Under the pieces are notes generated by a model. It saw only the letters and a list, made by a program, of their open reading frames with translations, was not told where the DNA came from and made no database searches. From Enterobacter sp. 638 (GTDB lineage: Bacteria > Pseudomonadota > Gammaproteobacteria > Enterobacterales > Enterobacteriaceae): a stretch of DNA of 64,000 nt. Positions within the stretch are counted from its first letter, which is position 1, and every line of letters starts with the position of its first letter. Location: contig NC_009436.1 in NCBI RefSeq assembly GCF_000016325.1, forward strand, positions 1,922,001 through 1,986,000, given 5' to 3'. Made by a program: the position numbers and the translations under genes. Shown here piece by piece: positions 26,165 through 35,194 of this stretch.

Positions 26165-26401
26165 TTCTCTCACCCTAATCTCGCAAATTGAATTGCGATA
26201 CGCCGGGAAAACGACACAGGACGTCAGGAGGGGGTCAGTGGCCGGTACGCTTATAAATTTAGCGTGGAATTTTGTCCTATCTTGATGAAAAGGGGAAGCG
26301 CAAAAACGGTTATGAGCCTAAATCCAGGAAGATTTTTGAGCGAAACTGTGTAAAAATGAGCAAGCTCACTTTTCATGTGGGGATTAAAAGGAGAAAAATT
26401 G

Positions 26402-26491
26402 ATGAATACCGATCTTAAGTTTTCGTTAACGACCACAATTATCGTGCTGGGTTTGATTGTTGCGGCAAGTTTTACGGCTATTCTGCACTGA
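26402..26491 (+). CDS. ynhF: Small membrane protein YnhF
   Basis: A 29-residue single-span protein, MNTDLKFSLTTTIIVLGLIV followed by a short hydrophobic end and LH. It matches E. coli YnhF nearly residue for residue and has the same location between purR and ydhP. The ATG at 26402 has AAAAGGAG upstream. E. coli YnhF is a detected inner-membrane small protein of unknown function. Confidence 0.9.
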   Translation: MNTDLKFSLTTTIIVLGLIVAASFTAILH

Positions 26492-26498
26492 TTCAGGC

Positions 26499-26526
26499 GG
26501 GGGAGAGCCTTCTCCCTCGTTTTCTT
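26499..26526 (+). terminator. Terminator of ynhF
   Basis: A short GC-rich stem (GGGAGA / TCTCCC, loop GCCT) followed by TCGTTTTCTT, 10 bases past the ynhF stop. Confidence 0.6.
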
Positions 26527-26655
26527 CCTTCTATTGTTACTCTCCCGACAATAATCTTTTGCCAATTTGTTAACTTCTCATTTTTTGTGATTGCTGTCAT
26601 GCTTTCGACATGTTTTTTCTGTGTCGCGTAATGACACGGTTCCCGGAGTTAATGA

Positions 26656-27822
26656 ATGAAAATCAATTTTCCACTGCTGGCCCTCGCGATTGGCGCATTT
26701 GGGATCGGCACCACCGAATTCTCCCCCATGGGGCTGCTACCGGTTATCGCTAAAGGGGTGGATGTTTCTATTCCTGCGGCGGGCATGCTGATCAGTGCTT
26801 ACGCCATTGGCGTGATGATCGGTGCGCCTTTGATGACGTTACTGCTTTCGCATCGCGCGCGTCGAAATGCGCTTATTTTCCTGATGGCCATTTTCACATT
26901 GGGGAATGTGCTTTCGGCACTCTCTCCGGACTACACCACCCTCCTTTTGTCGCGCATTTTGACCAGCCTCAATCATGGCGCATTCTTTGGCCTGGGGTCG
27001 GTGGTGGCCGCGAGCGTAGTACCTAAGCACAAGCAGGCCAGCGCGGTCGCCACGATGTTTATGGGGCTCACGATAGCGAATATTGGCGGCGTGCCAGCGG
27101 CGACCTGGCTGGGTGAAGTCATCGGCTGGCGTATGTCGTTCCTCGCCACAGCGATGTTGGGTGTCGTGGCGATGATCGCGCTGTTCTTCTCGTTGCCGAA
27201 AGGCGGGGCGGGCGAGCGTCCGGACGTGCGTAAAGAGCTGTCGGTTCTGCTCCGCCCGCAGGTGCTGTCAGCGCTATTGACGACGGTGCTGGGCGCTGGA
27301 GCCATGTTTACGCTCTATACCTACATTTCGCCCGTGCTGCACGATATCACGCATGCCACACCGTTCTTTGTGACGGCAATGTTGGTGTTGATTGGTGTGG
27401 GCTTCACCATCGGCAACTATCTGGGCGGCAAGCTGGCCGACCGTTCGGTGAGCGGCACGTTGAAAGGATTTTTAACCCTGCTGATCGTCATCATGGTCGC
27501 CATTCCGTGGTTAGCGCGTAATGAGTTCGGAGCCGCTATCGCCATGGTGGTTTGGGGTGCAGCGACGTTTGCGGTGGTACCGCCGTTGCAGATGCGAGTG
27601 ATGCGCGTGGCGCACGAAGCACCAGGGCTTTCGTCTTCAGTGAATATTGGGGCGTTTAACCTGGGTAATGCGCTTGGCGCAGCGGCGGGGGGCGCGGTGA
27701 TCTCCGCGGGGCTGGGTTACAGCTTTGTTCCGGTTATGGGGGCGATCATTGCCGGGCTGGGTCTGCTGTTGGTGCTGTTGTCCGGGCGCAAACAACCGCA
27801 ACCGGCTTGCGCAACCGAGTGA
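26656..27822 (+). CDS. ydhP: MFS transporter YdhP (DHA1 family)
   Basis: A 388-residue inner-membrane protein with about twelve spans, matching E. coli YdhP: GTTEFSPMGLLPVIAKGVDV, LTSLNHGAFFGLGSVVAASV and RVAHEAPGLSSSVNIGAFNL. The family includes sugar and arabinose-type exporters and drug pumps; no substrate is established. It has its own start region with a CCCGGAG ribosome site and ends at a shared terminator facing sodB. Confidence 0.92.
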   Translation: MKINFPLLALAIGAFGIGTTEFSPMGLLPVIAKGVDVSIPAAGMLISAYAIGVMIGAPLMTLLLSHRARRNALIFLMAIFTLGNVLSALSPDYTTLLLSRILTSLNHGAFFGLGSVVAASVVPKHKQASAVATMFMGLTIANIGGVPAATWLGEVIGWRMSFLATAMLGVVAMIALFFSLPKGGAGERPDVRKELSVLLRPQVLSALLTTVLGAGAMFTLYTYISPVLHDITHATPFFVTAMLVLIGVGFTIGNYLGGKLADRSVSGTLKGFLTLLIVIMVAIPWLARNEFGAAIAMVVWGAATFAVVPPLQMRVMRVAHEAPGLSSSVNIGAFNLGNALGAAAGGAVISAGLGYSFVPVMGAIIAGLGLLLVLLSGRKQPQPACATE

Positions 27823-27828
27823 TAAAAA

Positions 27829-27860
27829 CGCAGAAGGGTTACCCCTTCTGCGAATCTTTT
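27829..27860. terminator. Terminator between ydhP and sodB
   Basis: A 10-bp stem (CGCAGAAGGG / CCCTTCTGCG) with four As before it and AATCTTTT after it; it can act for both convergent genes. Confidence 0.75.
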
Positions 27861-28440
27861 ACGCCGCAAAGTTCTTCGCAACAAATTCCCAGTTAACCAG
27901 CGCCCAGAAATGTTCCAGATAGTTTGGGCGTGCGTTACGGTAATCGATGTAGTAAGCGTGTTCCCATACATCGACGGTCATCAGCGGTGTGGCAGTAGTC
28001 GTCAACGGTGTTCCTGCGTTGGACGTTGACACGATTGCCAGTTTGCCATCCGCCTCTTTGACCAGCCAGGTCCAGCCTGCACCAAAGTTCTTAACTGCCG
28101 CATCCGTAAACTTCGCTTTGAAGTCTGCAAAGCTACCGAAAGTGTTATTGATGGCAGTTGCCAGCTCGCCAGTCGGTTCTCCGCCTGCGTTTGGCGCCAG
28201 ACAGTTCCAGTAGAACGTGTGATTCCAGACCTGCGCGGCGTTGTTGAAGACACTGCCCTCTGAGCTGCGTACGATCTCTTCCAGGGTTTTCCCTTCAAAG
28301 GCCGTATCTTTGATCAGATTGTTCAGGTTGGTGACATAGGTCTGATGATGTTTGCCGTAATGGTACTCCAGGGTTTCTACAGAAATATGGGGGACCAGGG
28401 CGTCTTTTGCATACGGTAATGCAGGTAATTCGAACGACAT
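27859..28440 (-). CDS. sodB: Iron superoxide dismutase
   Basis: Converts superoxide to hydrogen peroxide and oxygen in the cytoplasm. The 193-residue protein has iron ligands His27, His74, Asp157 and His161 ([24 protein letters not shown]) and the Gln70 typical of iron enzymes. It matches E. coli SodB in length. The start is ATG 28438-28440 behind AAGGAGAG; the longer frame into the mepH side is not coding. The leader keeps the A/U-rich stretch before the ribosome site that pairs with the small RNA RyhB in E. coli, so iron-dependent control is likely. Confidence 0.97.
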   Translation of the reverse strand: MSFELPALPYAKDALVPHISVETLEYHYGKHHQTYVTNLNNLIKDTAFEGKTLEEIVRSSEGSVFNNAAQVWNHTFYWNCLAPNAGGEPTGELATAINNTFGSFADFKAKFTDAAVKNFGAGWTWLVKEADGKLAIVSTSNAGTPLTTTATPLMTVDVWEHAYYIDYRNARPNYLEHFWALVNWEFVAKNFAA

Positions 28441-28488
28441 TGCTTCTCTCCTTATTATTTTATGCACACCCAATAACCCTATTGAGTG
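28441..28488 (-). promoter_or_regulatory. sodB leader with hairpin and probable RyhB target
   Basis: The minus-strand leader has a hairpin with one mismatch (28467-28488, arms CACTCAATA and TATTGGGTG) followed by an unpaired A/T-rich stretch and the AAGGAG site. E. coli sodB mRNA has the same layout, where Hfq and RyhB act. The pairing itself is inferred from that likeness. Confidence 0.55.
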
Positions 28489-28562
28489 TAAGGGTAGAGT
28501 AGCAAATAGAAGGGAGCGGCAAAAGAGGAACTTACCCTGCCGACAGCGCGGCAGGGCAGGGA

Positions 28563-29333
28563 TTAGCGGATGGTTTTCGGCGTCATGACACGGCGCGCGC
28601 CAACGTAGTGGCGGACCCAATAATCTTCGCTAAGGGAGGTTATCTGAATATCCTGGCCGCTGCGCGGGGACTGAATGAATTTGCCGTTGCCCACATAAAC
28701 GCCAACGTGATCGGCGGTACCGCGACCCTGAGTGCGGAAGAACACCAAATCGCCGCTCTCCAGTTCGCCACGATTGACGGATGCCGCATCACGCAGGTGG
28801 TACATCTCATTCGCGGTACGTGGGATGCGGAATTTCACTAAATCTTTGTAGGCGTAATAAACCAGGCCGCTGCAATCAAAACCGGTACGCGGCGAGGTGC
28901 CACCCCAACGGTAAGGCTTGCCGATTTGTCCCATCAGTTTATTCATGGCCGTTTTTTGTGCCTTCTGCACACGGACTTTATGCACTTCTGACAGTTTCGC
29001 CGTTTTCCCCACTTTCAGACAGTTTGATTTATGCCCTTTACGCACGGTGCATTTTTCAGTGACGAGAGTTGAGGCAGTACGGGAGGTTTTGCGGGTTTTC
29101 TTGGCGGCAGGCTTGCTGGTCTTGTTGGAAACGGTTTGCTGCTTGTGAGTCGCTGTTTTTTTCTTTTCGTTTTTGGTAGTGGTTTTTTTCTTACGTTCTG
29201 TGCTTTTCGCCAGATGCGTTTTTTGTACGGCCGAATGCCGCGCCTGCTCAGAGGCGTTAGCCATCGGCGTGAATGAAAGTGTTGTAAACAGCAAAGCACA
29301 GAGCGTGATCGAGATTTTATTTATCCGCGCCAC
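28563..29333 (-). CDS. mepH: Murein DD-endopeptidase MepH (YdhO), NlpC/P60 family
   Basis: Cleaves peptide cross-links in murein in the periplasm to permit wall growth. The 256-residue protein has a signal peptide (about 1-27, ending MANA), a long Lys/Thr-rich linker (about 40-90) and a C-terminal NlpC/P60 domain with catalytic Cys in [14 protein letters not shown] and His in [14 protein letters not shown]. It is slightly shorter than E. coli MepH, the difference falling in the low-complexity linker. It is upstream of sodB on the same strand but probably separately transcribed. Confidence 0.93.
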   Translation of the reverse strand: MARINKISITLCALLFTTLSFTPMANASEQARHSAVQKTHLAKSTERKKKTTTKNEKKKTATHKQQTVSNKTSKPAAKKTRKTSRTASTLVTEKCTVRKGHKSNCLKVGKTAKLSEVHKVRVQKAQKTAMNKLMGQIGKPYRWGGTSPRTGFDCSGLVYYAYKDLVKFRIPRTANEMYHLRDAASVNRGELESGDLVFFRTQGRGTADHVGVYVGNGKFIQSPRSGQDIQITSLSEDYWVRHYVGARRVMTPKTIR

Positions 29334-29671
29334 TGGGCATTCCCCTGGTTATAGCAGGTCATCAATAATACCTGCGTGTGATTTACAAAGCCCGTCAATT
29401 CTAATCTATATAAAGCCAATTCGTTAAGTCTCTTTTTAGATCTAAAATCGCGTTTCGCTAGCAAGTGCAAATATTTTCGCCAAACTGAAGCGCTTTTGCT
29501 CACACTATGAGCAAGGCCACAGACAACGCAGGGGTAAACTATATTGCGAATGCAACTTCTGCAGACACACGTTAAGATATATAAACGTGACAAAAATGTT
29601 ATTTTCCGATATTGGTCTGACCCGCTACAATGTCAGACGATTGCCGTAACAGAAGTATAAGGAAGCAAGAA
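29334..29671. other. Divergent promoter region between mepH and grxD
   Basis: A 338-base AT-rich gap separating divergent genes, expected to carry both promoters. No operator of known type, small gene or terminator was recognised in it. Confidence 0.5.
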
Positions 29672-30019
29672 ATGACCACAACTATTGAAAAAATTCAGCG
29701 CCAGGTCGCTGAAAACCCGATCCTGCTGTACATGAAAGGTTCTCCAAAGCTGCCAAGCTGCGGCTTCTCTGCGCAAGCGGTACAGGCGCTTTCAGCGTGT
29801 GGCGAGCGTTTTGCTTACGTTGATATCCTGCAAAACCCGGATATCCGTGCTGAAATGCCGAAATACGCTAACTGGCCGACCTTCCCGCAGCTGTGGGTTG
29901 ATGGTGAGCTGGTTGGCGGTTGCGACATCCTGATCGAAATGTATCAGCGTGGCGAACTGCAGCAGTTGATTAAAGAAACTGCGGCGAAGTACAAAACCGA
30001 AGAACCTGACGCAGAGTAA
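29672..30019 (+). CDS. grxD: Monothiol glutaredoxin GrxD
   Basis: A 115-residue monothiol glutaredoxin with the CGFS active site at residues 30-33 (KLPSCGFSAQAVQAL). Such proteins hold and deliver [2Fe-2S] clusters, often with BolA partners, in the cytoplasm. The glutathione-binding segment NWPTFPQLWVDGELVGGCDI is present. The start ATG 29672 has AAGGAAG upstream and gives the E. coli length. In E. coli lhr lies between grxD and rnt; here the two are adjacent. Confidence 0.96.
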   Translation: MTTTIEKIQRQVAENPILLYMKGSPKLPSCGFSAQAVQALSACGERFAYVDILQNPDIRAEMPKYANWPTFPQLWVDGELVGGCDILIEMYQRGELQQLIKETAAKYKTEEPDAE

Positions 30020-30036
30020 ATTTTTGCATCAGGCAT

Positions 30037-30065
30037 AAAAAAGCGACCCTTCGGTCGCTTTTTTT
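30037..30065. terminator. Bidirectional terminator between grxD and rnt
   Basis: A GCGACC/GGTCGC stem with CTTC loop, flanked by six As and eight Ts, serving both convergent genes. Its T-run overlaps the rnt stop codon. Confidence 0.88.
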
Positions 30066-30738
30066 ATTCCTCGCTATCGCTATCGCTATCGCTGTCGCTT
30101 TCAGCCATCGGTAGCGGCCAGCCGCCAAGGCGTTTCCAGCGGTTCACTATTTCACAGAATAATTCCGCCGTGCGTTCCGTATCGTACAGCGCGGAGTGCG
30201 CCTGATTGCCGTCAAAATCAATGCCCGCCGTGATACAGGCTTTAGACAGCACCGTTTGTCCCAATGCCAGGCCGCTCAGCGCGGCGGTGTCGAAGGTCAC
30301 AAACGGATGGAACGGGTTGCGTTTCAATGACGCGCGTTCAGAGGCCGCCATCATAAAGCTGTGATCGAACGTGGCGTTATGCGCCACCATGATCGCGCGA
30401 TTGCAATTGCTGTCCTTCATCCCTTTGCGCACCATTTTATAGATGGCGTGCAACGCGTCATATTCGCTTACCGCGCCGCGCAAGGGATTATGCGGATCGA
30501 TGCCGTTAAAAGCCAGCGCTTCGGGTTGAAGGTTGGCGCCTTCGAAAGGATCAACATGGAAATGCAGCGTGGTGTCCGGTGTAAGCCAGCCCTGTTCATC
30601 CATTTTCAGCGTGATGGCAGCAATCTCGAGCAGCGCATCGGTTTTAGCGTTAAATCCAGCTGTTTCAACATCAATAACAACAGGATAAAAACCACGAAAA
30701 CGGTCGCACAGACCGGTAAGTTGAGCGTTATCGGACAT
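30064..30738 (-). CDS. rnt: Ribonuclease T
   Basis: A DEDD-family 3'-5' exoribonuclease that trims tRNA, 5S and 23S rRNA ends. The 224-residue protein has motif [10 protein letters not shown], motif [13 protein letters not shown] and motif III with [14 protein letters not shown]. It is about nine residues longer than E. coli RNase T because of a C-terminal tail of alternating Ser and Asp ending in EE, encoded by a six-base repeat. It starts at ATG 30736-30738. Confidence 0.95.
   Translation of the reverse strand: MSDNAQLTGLCDRFRGFYPVVIDVETAGFNAKTDALLEIAAITLKMDEQGWLTPDTTLHFHVDPFEGANLQPEALAFNGIDPHNPLRGAVSEYDALHAIYKMVRKGMKDSNCNRAIMVAHNATFDHSFMMAASERASLKRNPFHPFVTFDTAALSGLALGQTVLSKACITAGIDFDGNQAHSALYDTERTAELFCEIVNRWKRLGGWPLPMAESDSDSDSDSEE
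30066..30104 (-). repeat. Six-base tandem repeat at the rnt 3' end
   Basis: On the plus strand the unit GCTATC (last copies GCTGTC, GCTTTC) is repeated about five times. Each copy adds Ser-Asp to the RNase T tail, so copy changes keep frame. Confidence 0.85.
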
Positions 30739-30807
30739 CAGGGTCTCTTACAAGGGGAAAAAAAGCAGTGCGTATTATGGCAAATTTTGAGAGGGGATGC
30801 AGTAAAA

Positions 30808-30829
30808 CAACGGGCGCTAAACGCGCCCG
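30808..30829 (-). terminator. Terminator of gloA
   Basis: A 7-bp stem (CGGGCGC / GCGCCCG) with a five-base loop, followed on the minus strand by TTGTTTTACT, just after the gloA stop. Confidence 0.65.
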
Positions 30830-30835
30830 GAGGGA

Positions 30836-31243
30836 TTAATTGCCCAGACCGCGACCGGCGTCTTTGGCTTCGATCAGTTCGATTTTATAACCGTCTGGAT
30901 CTTCAACGAAGGCGATGACGGTGGTGCCGCCTTTTACCGGACCGGCTTCGCGAGTGACGTTACCGCCGTTGCTGCGGATGCGTTCGCAGGCTTCAGCGGC
31001 GTTATCCACTTCCAGCGCGATATGGCCGTAGGCGGTGCCCAGCTCATAGCTGTCGACATCCCAGTTATAGGTCAGCTCAATAACGGCTTCATCGCTTTCT
31101 GGGCCGTAGCCCACAAACGCCAGTGAATATTTATATTCCGGGTTTTCGCTGGTGCGCAGCAGTTGCATACCCAAAACGTTTGTGTAGAAATCGATAGAAC
31201 GTTGCAGGTTGCCAACGCGCAGCATCGTGTGAAGTAGGCGCAT
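30836..31243 (-). CDS. gloA: Glyoxalase I (lactoylglutathione lyase)
   Basis: Isomerises the methylglyoxal-glutathione hemithioacetal to S-lactoylglutathione. The 135-residue protein keeps the nickel ligands His5, Glu56, His74 and Glu122 at the E. coli positions ([32 protein letters not shown]). It is downstream of nemA on the same strand by about 100 bases. In E. coli nemR, nemA and gloA form an electrophile-defence operon. A 10-bp hairpin at 31301-31324 lies between nemA and gloA. Confidence 0.96.
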   Translation of the reverse strand: MRLLHTMLRVGNLQRSIDFYTNVLGMQLLRTSENPEYKYSLAFVGYGPESDEAVIELTYNWDVDSYELGTAYGHIALEVDNAAEACERIRSNGGNVTREAGPVKGGTTVIAFVEDPDGYKIELIEAKDAGRGLGN

Positions 31244-31300
31244 AATTTCCTCTTAACCAACTCAATGGCTTATCTTTTTGAACAGAAACGATGTTTTAGT

Positions 31301-31324
31301 ATAGCGGCGAATCATCGCCGCTAT
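31301..31324 (-). repeat. Hairpin between nemA and gloA
   Basis: A perfect 10-bp inverted repeat (ATAGCGGCGA / TCGCCGCTAT) with a four-base loop. There is no T-run on the minus strand, so it may stabilise the nemA 3' end or partly attenuate rather than terminate. Confidence 0.5.
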
Positions 31325-31342
31325 CAATGGACAGCAGAGGGA

Positions 31343-32440
31343 TTATAAAGAAGGGTAGTCAGTGTAGCCTTCAGCGCCGCCGCCGTAGAAGCTTTCAGGG
31401 CGCTGCGGGTTCAATTCCACTTTACGCTCAAGACGTGCCACCAGGTCAGGGTTTGCAATGTAATCACGACCAAAGGCCACCGCGTCGATCAACCCTTTGT
31501 TAATCAAATCTTCTGCTTTCTCTGGCGTATAAGCGCCAGCACCGATAATCACGCCGTGGAAACGTGCGCGGACTTTTTCACGGAAGGCATCAGAGTACGG
31601 TTCGCCGCCTGCCCAGTCCGGCTCGGACATATGCAGATACGCGATCCCGCGTTTCGCCAGCTCTTCAATCAGGTACAGCGCGTCAGCTTCTTCGTTTGGA
31701 CCATTATCCACATTCTGGAACGAACCAATTGGAGAAACACGAATACCGATGCGATCCGGGTTCCATTCCTGACACACGGCGTCAACCACTTCAAGAACCA
31801 GGCGAGCACGGTTTTCAACGCTCCCGCCGTACTGATCGGTACGCTGGTTAGATGACGGTGACAGGAACTGGTGCAACAGATAACCGTGCGCAGAGTGCAG
31901 TTCCACTAAATCAAAGCCTGCTTCACGCGCATTCGCCACCGCCTGACGGAAATCATTAACGATGCCTGGGATTTCGTCGAGTTCAAGTGCGCGCGGCGTA
32001 GAGGTATCGACACGAATGGCCTGGCCATTTTCATCACGCAGAGAAGTGCGCGTGCCTGCGTTTAGCGCGGAAGCTGAAACAGGGGCTTCGCCGCCAGGTT
32101 GAATGCTGCTATGTGAGATACGACCGGTGTGCCACAGCTGAACGGCGATACGGCCATCTTCAGCGTGAACGCCTGCGGTGATTTTTTTCCACGCTGCGAT
32201 TTGCTCTGGGCTGTGCAGACCCGGAGCACCGGCATAACCTTTCGCTTGTGCGGAGATCTGCGTTGCTTCGGAGATGATCAGACCAGAGCTGGCGCGCTGG
32301 CGATAATATTCACCCATCAGCGGGGTAGGAATATCACCCGGCTCAATACTGCGCAGACGGGTGAGTGGGGCCATAAATACGCGATTCGGCGCAGTGACCG
32401 CGCCCACTTTCAGTGGGGTGAATAATTTTTCTGCTGACAT
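31343..32440 (-). CDS. nemA: N-ethylmaleimide reductase NemA (old yellow enzyme)
   Basis: An FMN enzyme that uses NADPH to reduce electrophilic alkenes, quinones and nitro compounds. The 365-residue protein matches E. coli Nem[21 protein letters not shown], the active-site region [20 protein letters not shown] and [19 protein letters not shown]. The ATG has AGGAG upstream. Between nemR and nemA lie a terminator and a NemR-like palindrome, suggesting that nemA has its own regulated promoter here. Confidence 0.96.
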   Translation of the reverse strand: MSAEKLFTPLKVGAVTAPNRVFMAPLTRLRSIEPGDIPTPLMGEYYRQRASSGLIISEATQISAQAKGYAGAPGLHSPEQIAAWKKITAGVHAEDGRIAVQLWHTGRISHSSIQPGGEAPVSASALNAGTRTSLRDENGQAIRVDTSTPRALELDEIPGIVNDFRQAVANAREAGFDLVELHSAHGYLLHQFLSPSSNQRTDQYGGSVENRARLVLEVVDAVCQEWNPDRIGIRVSPIGSFQNVDNGPNEEADALYLIEELAKRGIAYLHMSEPDWAGGEPYSDAFREKVRARFHGVIIGAGAYTPEKAEDLINKGLIDAVAFGRDYIANPDLVARLERKVELNPQRPESFYGGGAEGYTDYPSL

Positions 32441-32453
32441 CGTGACTCCTGAG

Positions 32454-32468
32454 TAGACCGGTCGTCTA
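32454..32468. promoter_or_regulatory. Probable second NemR operator upstream of nemA
   Basis: TAGAC-CGGTC-GTCTA is a perfect palindrome in its outer arms and shares TAGACC with the main NemR box at 33107-33122. It sits 13 bases before the nemA start, where bound repressor would block nemA expression. Confidence 0.55.
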
Positions 32469-32476
32469 GTGATTAA

Positions 32477-32508
32477 ATAAATAAAAACGCCTGTTAAACG
32501 ACAGGCGT
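32477..32508 (-). terminator. Terminator overlapping the nemR stop
   Basis: An 8-bp stem (ACGCCTGT / ACAGGCGT) with a six-base loop is followed on the minus strand by TTTTTATTTATT. It includes the nemR stop codon and would separate nemR from nemA. Confidence 0.7.
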
Positions 32509-33093
32509 CGTAATGCAGTTTTCCACATGTGCCAGCGCGCTTTCGAGCGGCACGGCGCTGCGGGAAATCTTAGCTTGCAGGTTTGCGCCCAACCACAGGG
32601 CATACAGCACCTGAGCCTGGGTCAGGGCGTCGCCGGTAAAGTTAAGTGTTTTTTCATCGCGACCTTTTTCCAGCGCCTGGGCCAGCAGGGCGATAACACC
32701 GCTGGCACCCTTGTCCATCGCCGTGCGCATATCTTCAGAAAGATCGCACACTTCGGCAGACAGTTTGACGGTCAGACAACCACTGATAATGCCTTTCTGG
32801 CAAAACTGTCTCAGTGTTTCCTGATAATAGTTAAGAACACGATCCCGATAGCTGCCTTCGCCACTCGCAAAGTGGGTGGCGAGTCGCTGATGGTAACAGG
32901 CATAGTGCCGTTCCAGCATCGCGACGCCAAACGCCTCTTTCGAGCGGAAGTAGTGATAAAACGAACCTTTAGGAACCTCAGCGGTTTTGAGTAACTCGCT
33001 AAGGCCCATACCCGTAAACCCGCGATGCATACAAAGTTGCTCGCCGGTTGCCAGTAAATGTTCGCGCGTATCGTGTTCAGTATTTCTGCTCAT
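32494..33093 (-). CDS. nemR: TetR-family electrophile and HOCl-sensing repressor NemR
   Basis: Represses nemRA (and gloA) until its cysteine reacts with bleach, N-chlorotaurine or quinones. The 199-residue protein has the TetR helix-turn-helix [20 protein letters not shown] and retains the sensor pair Cys106 and Lys175 known from E. coli ([15 protein letters not shown]). The start ATG 33091-33093 gives the E. coli length; the longer frame runs through its own operator. There is no ribosome site, and the predicted promoter places transcription start at or next to this ATG. Confidence 0.95.
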   Translation of the reverse strand: MSRNTEHDTREHLLATGEQLCMHRGFTGMGLSELLKTAEVPKGSFYHYFRSKEAFGVAMLERHYACYHQRLATHFASGEGSYRDRVLNYYQETLRQFCQKGIISGCLTVKLSAEVCDLSEDMRTAMDKGASGVIALLAQALEKGRDEKTLNFTGDALTQAQVLYALWLGANLQAKISRSAVPLESALAHVENCITTPVV

Positions 33094-33099
33094 GTCGCC

Positions 33100-33128
33100 A
33101 CTGTAATAGACCGTTCGGTCTAATGCAA
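33100..33128 (-). promoter_or_regulatory. nemR promoter with NemR operator in the spacer
   Basis: On the minus strand TTGCAT (33123-33128) and TACAGT (33100-33105) are separated by exactly 17 bases. The palindrome TAGACCGTTCGGTCTA (33107-33122), the known NemR box form, fills the spacer. Confidence 0.78.
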
Positions 33129-33131
33129 GCG

Positions 33132-34763
33132 TTATGAGGTGCGGCACGGTGTCAGAATGTCCATCTGCGGCTGATAAACCGATGATTTTATGTTCATCAT
33201 ACCCAGCGCCGTTGAGAATAAATTATCCTGCGATACGGTCTCTTTTGCCGCCTGACCGCGCAGGCATGTCTCATTAACGCCGAAGTTTTTAGCGTAATCC
33301 GGGGAGAGCCAGAACATAAACGGAATATGCGTTTGCTGCTCAGGCGCTAACATATACGGCGTACCGTGCAGGTACACGCCATTTTCACCCAGTGATTCAC
33401 CGTGATCGGACAGATAAATCAGTGCGGTGTTCATCGTCGTCTGGCGTGCTTTCAAGGTATCAATCGCTTTCCCGAGCACGCTATCCGTATAAAGAATGGT
33501 GTTGTCGTAGGTGTTGATCAGCGCCTGGTGATCGCAATCCTGGATTTGGTTGGTGTCACAGGTCGGGGTGAAGCGACGGTAAGTCTGCGGGTAGCGCTGA
33601 TAGTAGGCGGGTCCGTGGCTACCCATCAGGTGGATCACCAGTACGGTGTCCTGCTTAAGGCCGTCCAACACGTTATCGAGCCGATTGAAGTTCACGTCGT
33701 CAATGCAGGATTTGTCTTTGCAAAACTGATCTAGTTTCCACTGCGTCATATCGGTATGTGGCACGCGATTACACGCGCCTTTGCAGCCGCCATCATTTTC
33801 ACGCCAGAGAACATTGACGCCAGCATGCGCCAGTACGTCCAGTAATCCTTCCTGATGATGCGCCAAATCGGCGTCATATTTCTTACGCGGCATACCCGAG
33901 AACATGCAAGGAACGGAAACCGCCGTTTCTGTGCCGCACGATGAGGCATGCGGGAAGTTAATGACGTTTTGTTGCTTCAGTTGTGGATTGGTGTCGCGTT
34001 CATATCCGTTCAGGGAATAGTTCGCTGCGCGAGACGCTTCGCCAACCACCAGGATCAGTACGGTCTTTTTCTTCTGGGCAAGGATTGCCGGACCTTTGTG
34101 GGCATCTTGTCCGATGCGCACCAGCGTTTGGTCGCCCGCAAACCAGCGTTGCTGGCTGTACTTCATCATTGCACTGACGTAATTGGCAGGGGTAACCATT
34201 TTGACAATGCTTTTGTTGTTGCGAAACAGCGAGGCGTAATCCTTATAAAAAACGGAGGCCACCAAAAAGATCACCATTAATGCGCCAAGCAGCGCGGCAA
34301 AACGCATCAGCAGCGCGTACCACCATTTACCGGAGCGAACACGAATAAACAGTAACGCGATGGAAGGGAGTAGCCCAATGCCTGCAATCCACAGCAGCAT
34401 CTGCGGTGTCACCAGCGCGGTGGCTTCCTGCGAGTTAGTTTCGAAGACATTCACCATCATGTTCTTATCGATAACCGCACCGTAGGTGTGCATGAAGTAG
34501 GTCGAACCGGCGCATCCCAGCGTCAACAAAATCAGCAAAGGCTTGCGGATAAAAGGGAGACTTATCACGCTAAAAACGATCACCCAGCCGCAAAACAGCA
34601 CCAGCGGCACCGATGCCGCGAATAACAGGTCGTGCAAATGTGCAGGAGCGATAATGCTCCAGCTGCGGCTGATAAACATCGCATTGAGAAGGGTAAAAAA
34701 TAGGGCACTGCCCAGGGTGAAGGTTAAATCGCTACACTGTAACTTTTTCACTGACCACATCAT
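33132..34763 (-). CDS. EptA-family phosphoethanolamine transferase
   Basis: A 543-residue inner-membrane enzyme. About five N-terminal spans (to about residue 180) precede a periplasmic alkaline-phosphatase-like domain with VGEASRAANYSLNGYERDTN, the nucleophile Thr in SCGTETAVSVPCMFSG, NDGGCKGACNRVPH and YLSDHGESLGENG. These match EptA and MCR enzymes that add phosphoethanolamine to lipid A and lower polymyxin binding. No gene lies here in E. coli, and the protein differs clearly from K-12 EptA. The start is uncertain: two adjacent ATGs and a GTG four codons on are possible, none with a strong ribosome site. Lipid A as the acceptor is inferred. It ends 38 bases before the nemR start. Confidence 0.85.
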   Translation of the reverse strand: MMWSVKKLQCSDLTFTLGSALFFTLLNAMFISRSWSIIAPAHLHDLLFAASVPLVLFCGWVIVFSVISLPFIRKPLLILLTLGCAGSTYFMHTYGAVIDKNMMVNVFETNSQEATALVTPQMLLWIAGIGLLPSIALLFIRVRSGKWWYALLMRFAALLGALMVIFLVASVFYKDYASLFRNNKSIVKMVTPANYVSAMMKYSQQRWFAGDQTLVRIGQDAHKGPAILAQKKKTVLILVVGEASRAANYSLNGYERDTNPQLKQQNVINFPHASSCGTETAVSVPCMFSGMPRKKYDADLAHHQEGLLDVLAHAGVNVLWRENDGGCKGACNRVPHTDMTQWKLDQFCKDKSCIDDVNFNRLDNVLDGLKQDTVLVIHLMGSHGPAYYQRYPQTYRRFTPTCDTNQIQDCDHQALINTYDNTILYTDSVLGKAIDTLKARQTTMNTALIYLSDHGESLGENGVYLHGTPYMLAPEQQTHIPFMFWLSPDYAKNFGVNETCLRGQAAKETVSQDNLFSTALGMMNIKSSVYQPQMDILTPCRTS

Positions 34764-34906
34764 TGAGAAACCGACTGTTTTATTGATAAGGCGAGTATAA
34801 GGAGTGAAGATTAGTGAAACCTTAATGCCACATTTCTACGTAAATCTCTTGCGGACGAGGCGTTTAGCGGCTTCACTGTAGATGAGAATGGTTTCAGGAG
34901 GTGTGT

Positions 34907-35146
34907 GTGGCAGAGCAACTGGAGTTTTTCCCCGTCCAGAGCCCATGCCGGGGCATTTGTCAGTCAGACGAGCGCGGTTTTTGCCGAGGCTGCATGCGCA
35001 GCCGTGACGAGCGTTTTAACTGGCAAACAATGAGCGATGCGCAGAAGCAGGACGTGATCCGCCTGTGCCGTCAGCGTTTGTTGCGTAAATTACGCGCAAA
35101 CAAACCTTCCGAAACCGAAGAACCCCAGCAACCTTCACTTTTTTAG
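34907..35146 (+). CDS. ydhL: DUF1289 protein YdhL
   Basis: A 79-residue protein beginning (M)AEQLEFFPVQSPCRGICQSD with four conserved cysteines in CRGIC and FCRGCMRS, probably binding a metal. It matches E. coli YdhL. The start is GTG at 34907, five bases after an ideal AGGAGG; a GTG two codons earlier sits on that site and is rejected. It precedes ydhF by 48 bases. Function is unknown. Confidence 0.9.
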   Translation: MAEQLEFFPVQSPCRGICQSDERGFCRGCMRSRDERFNWQTMSDAQKQDVIRLCRQRLLRKLRANKPSETEEPQQPSLF

Positions 35147-35194
35147 CGGCGCAAATGCGTATACTCATAACATTACTTCCTTGAGGAAATTGTT

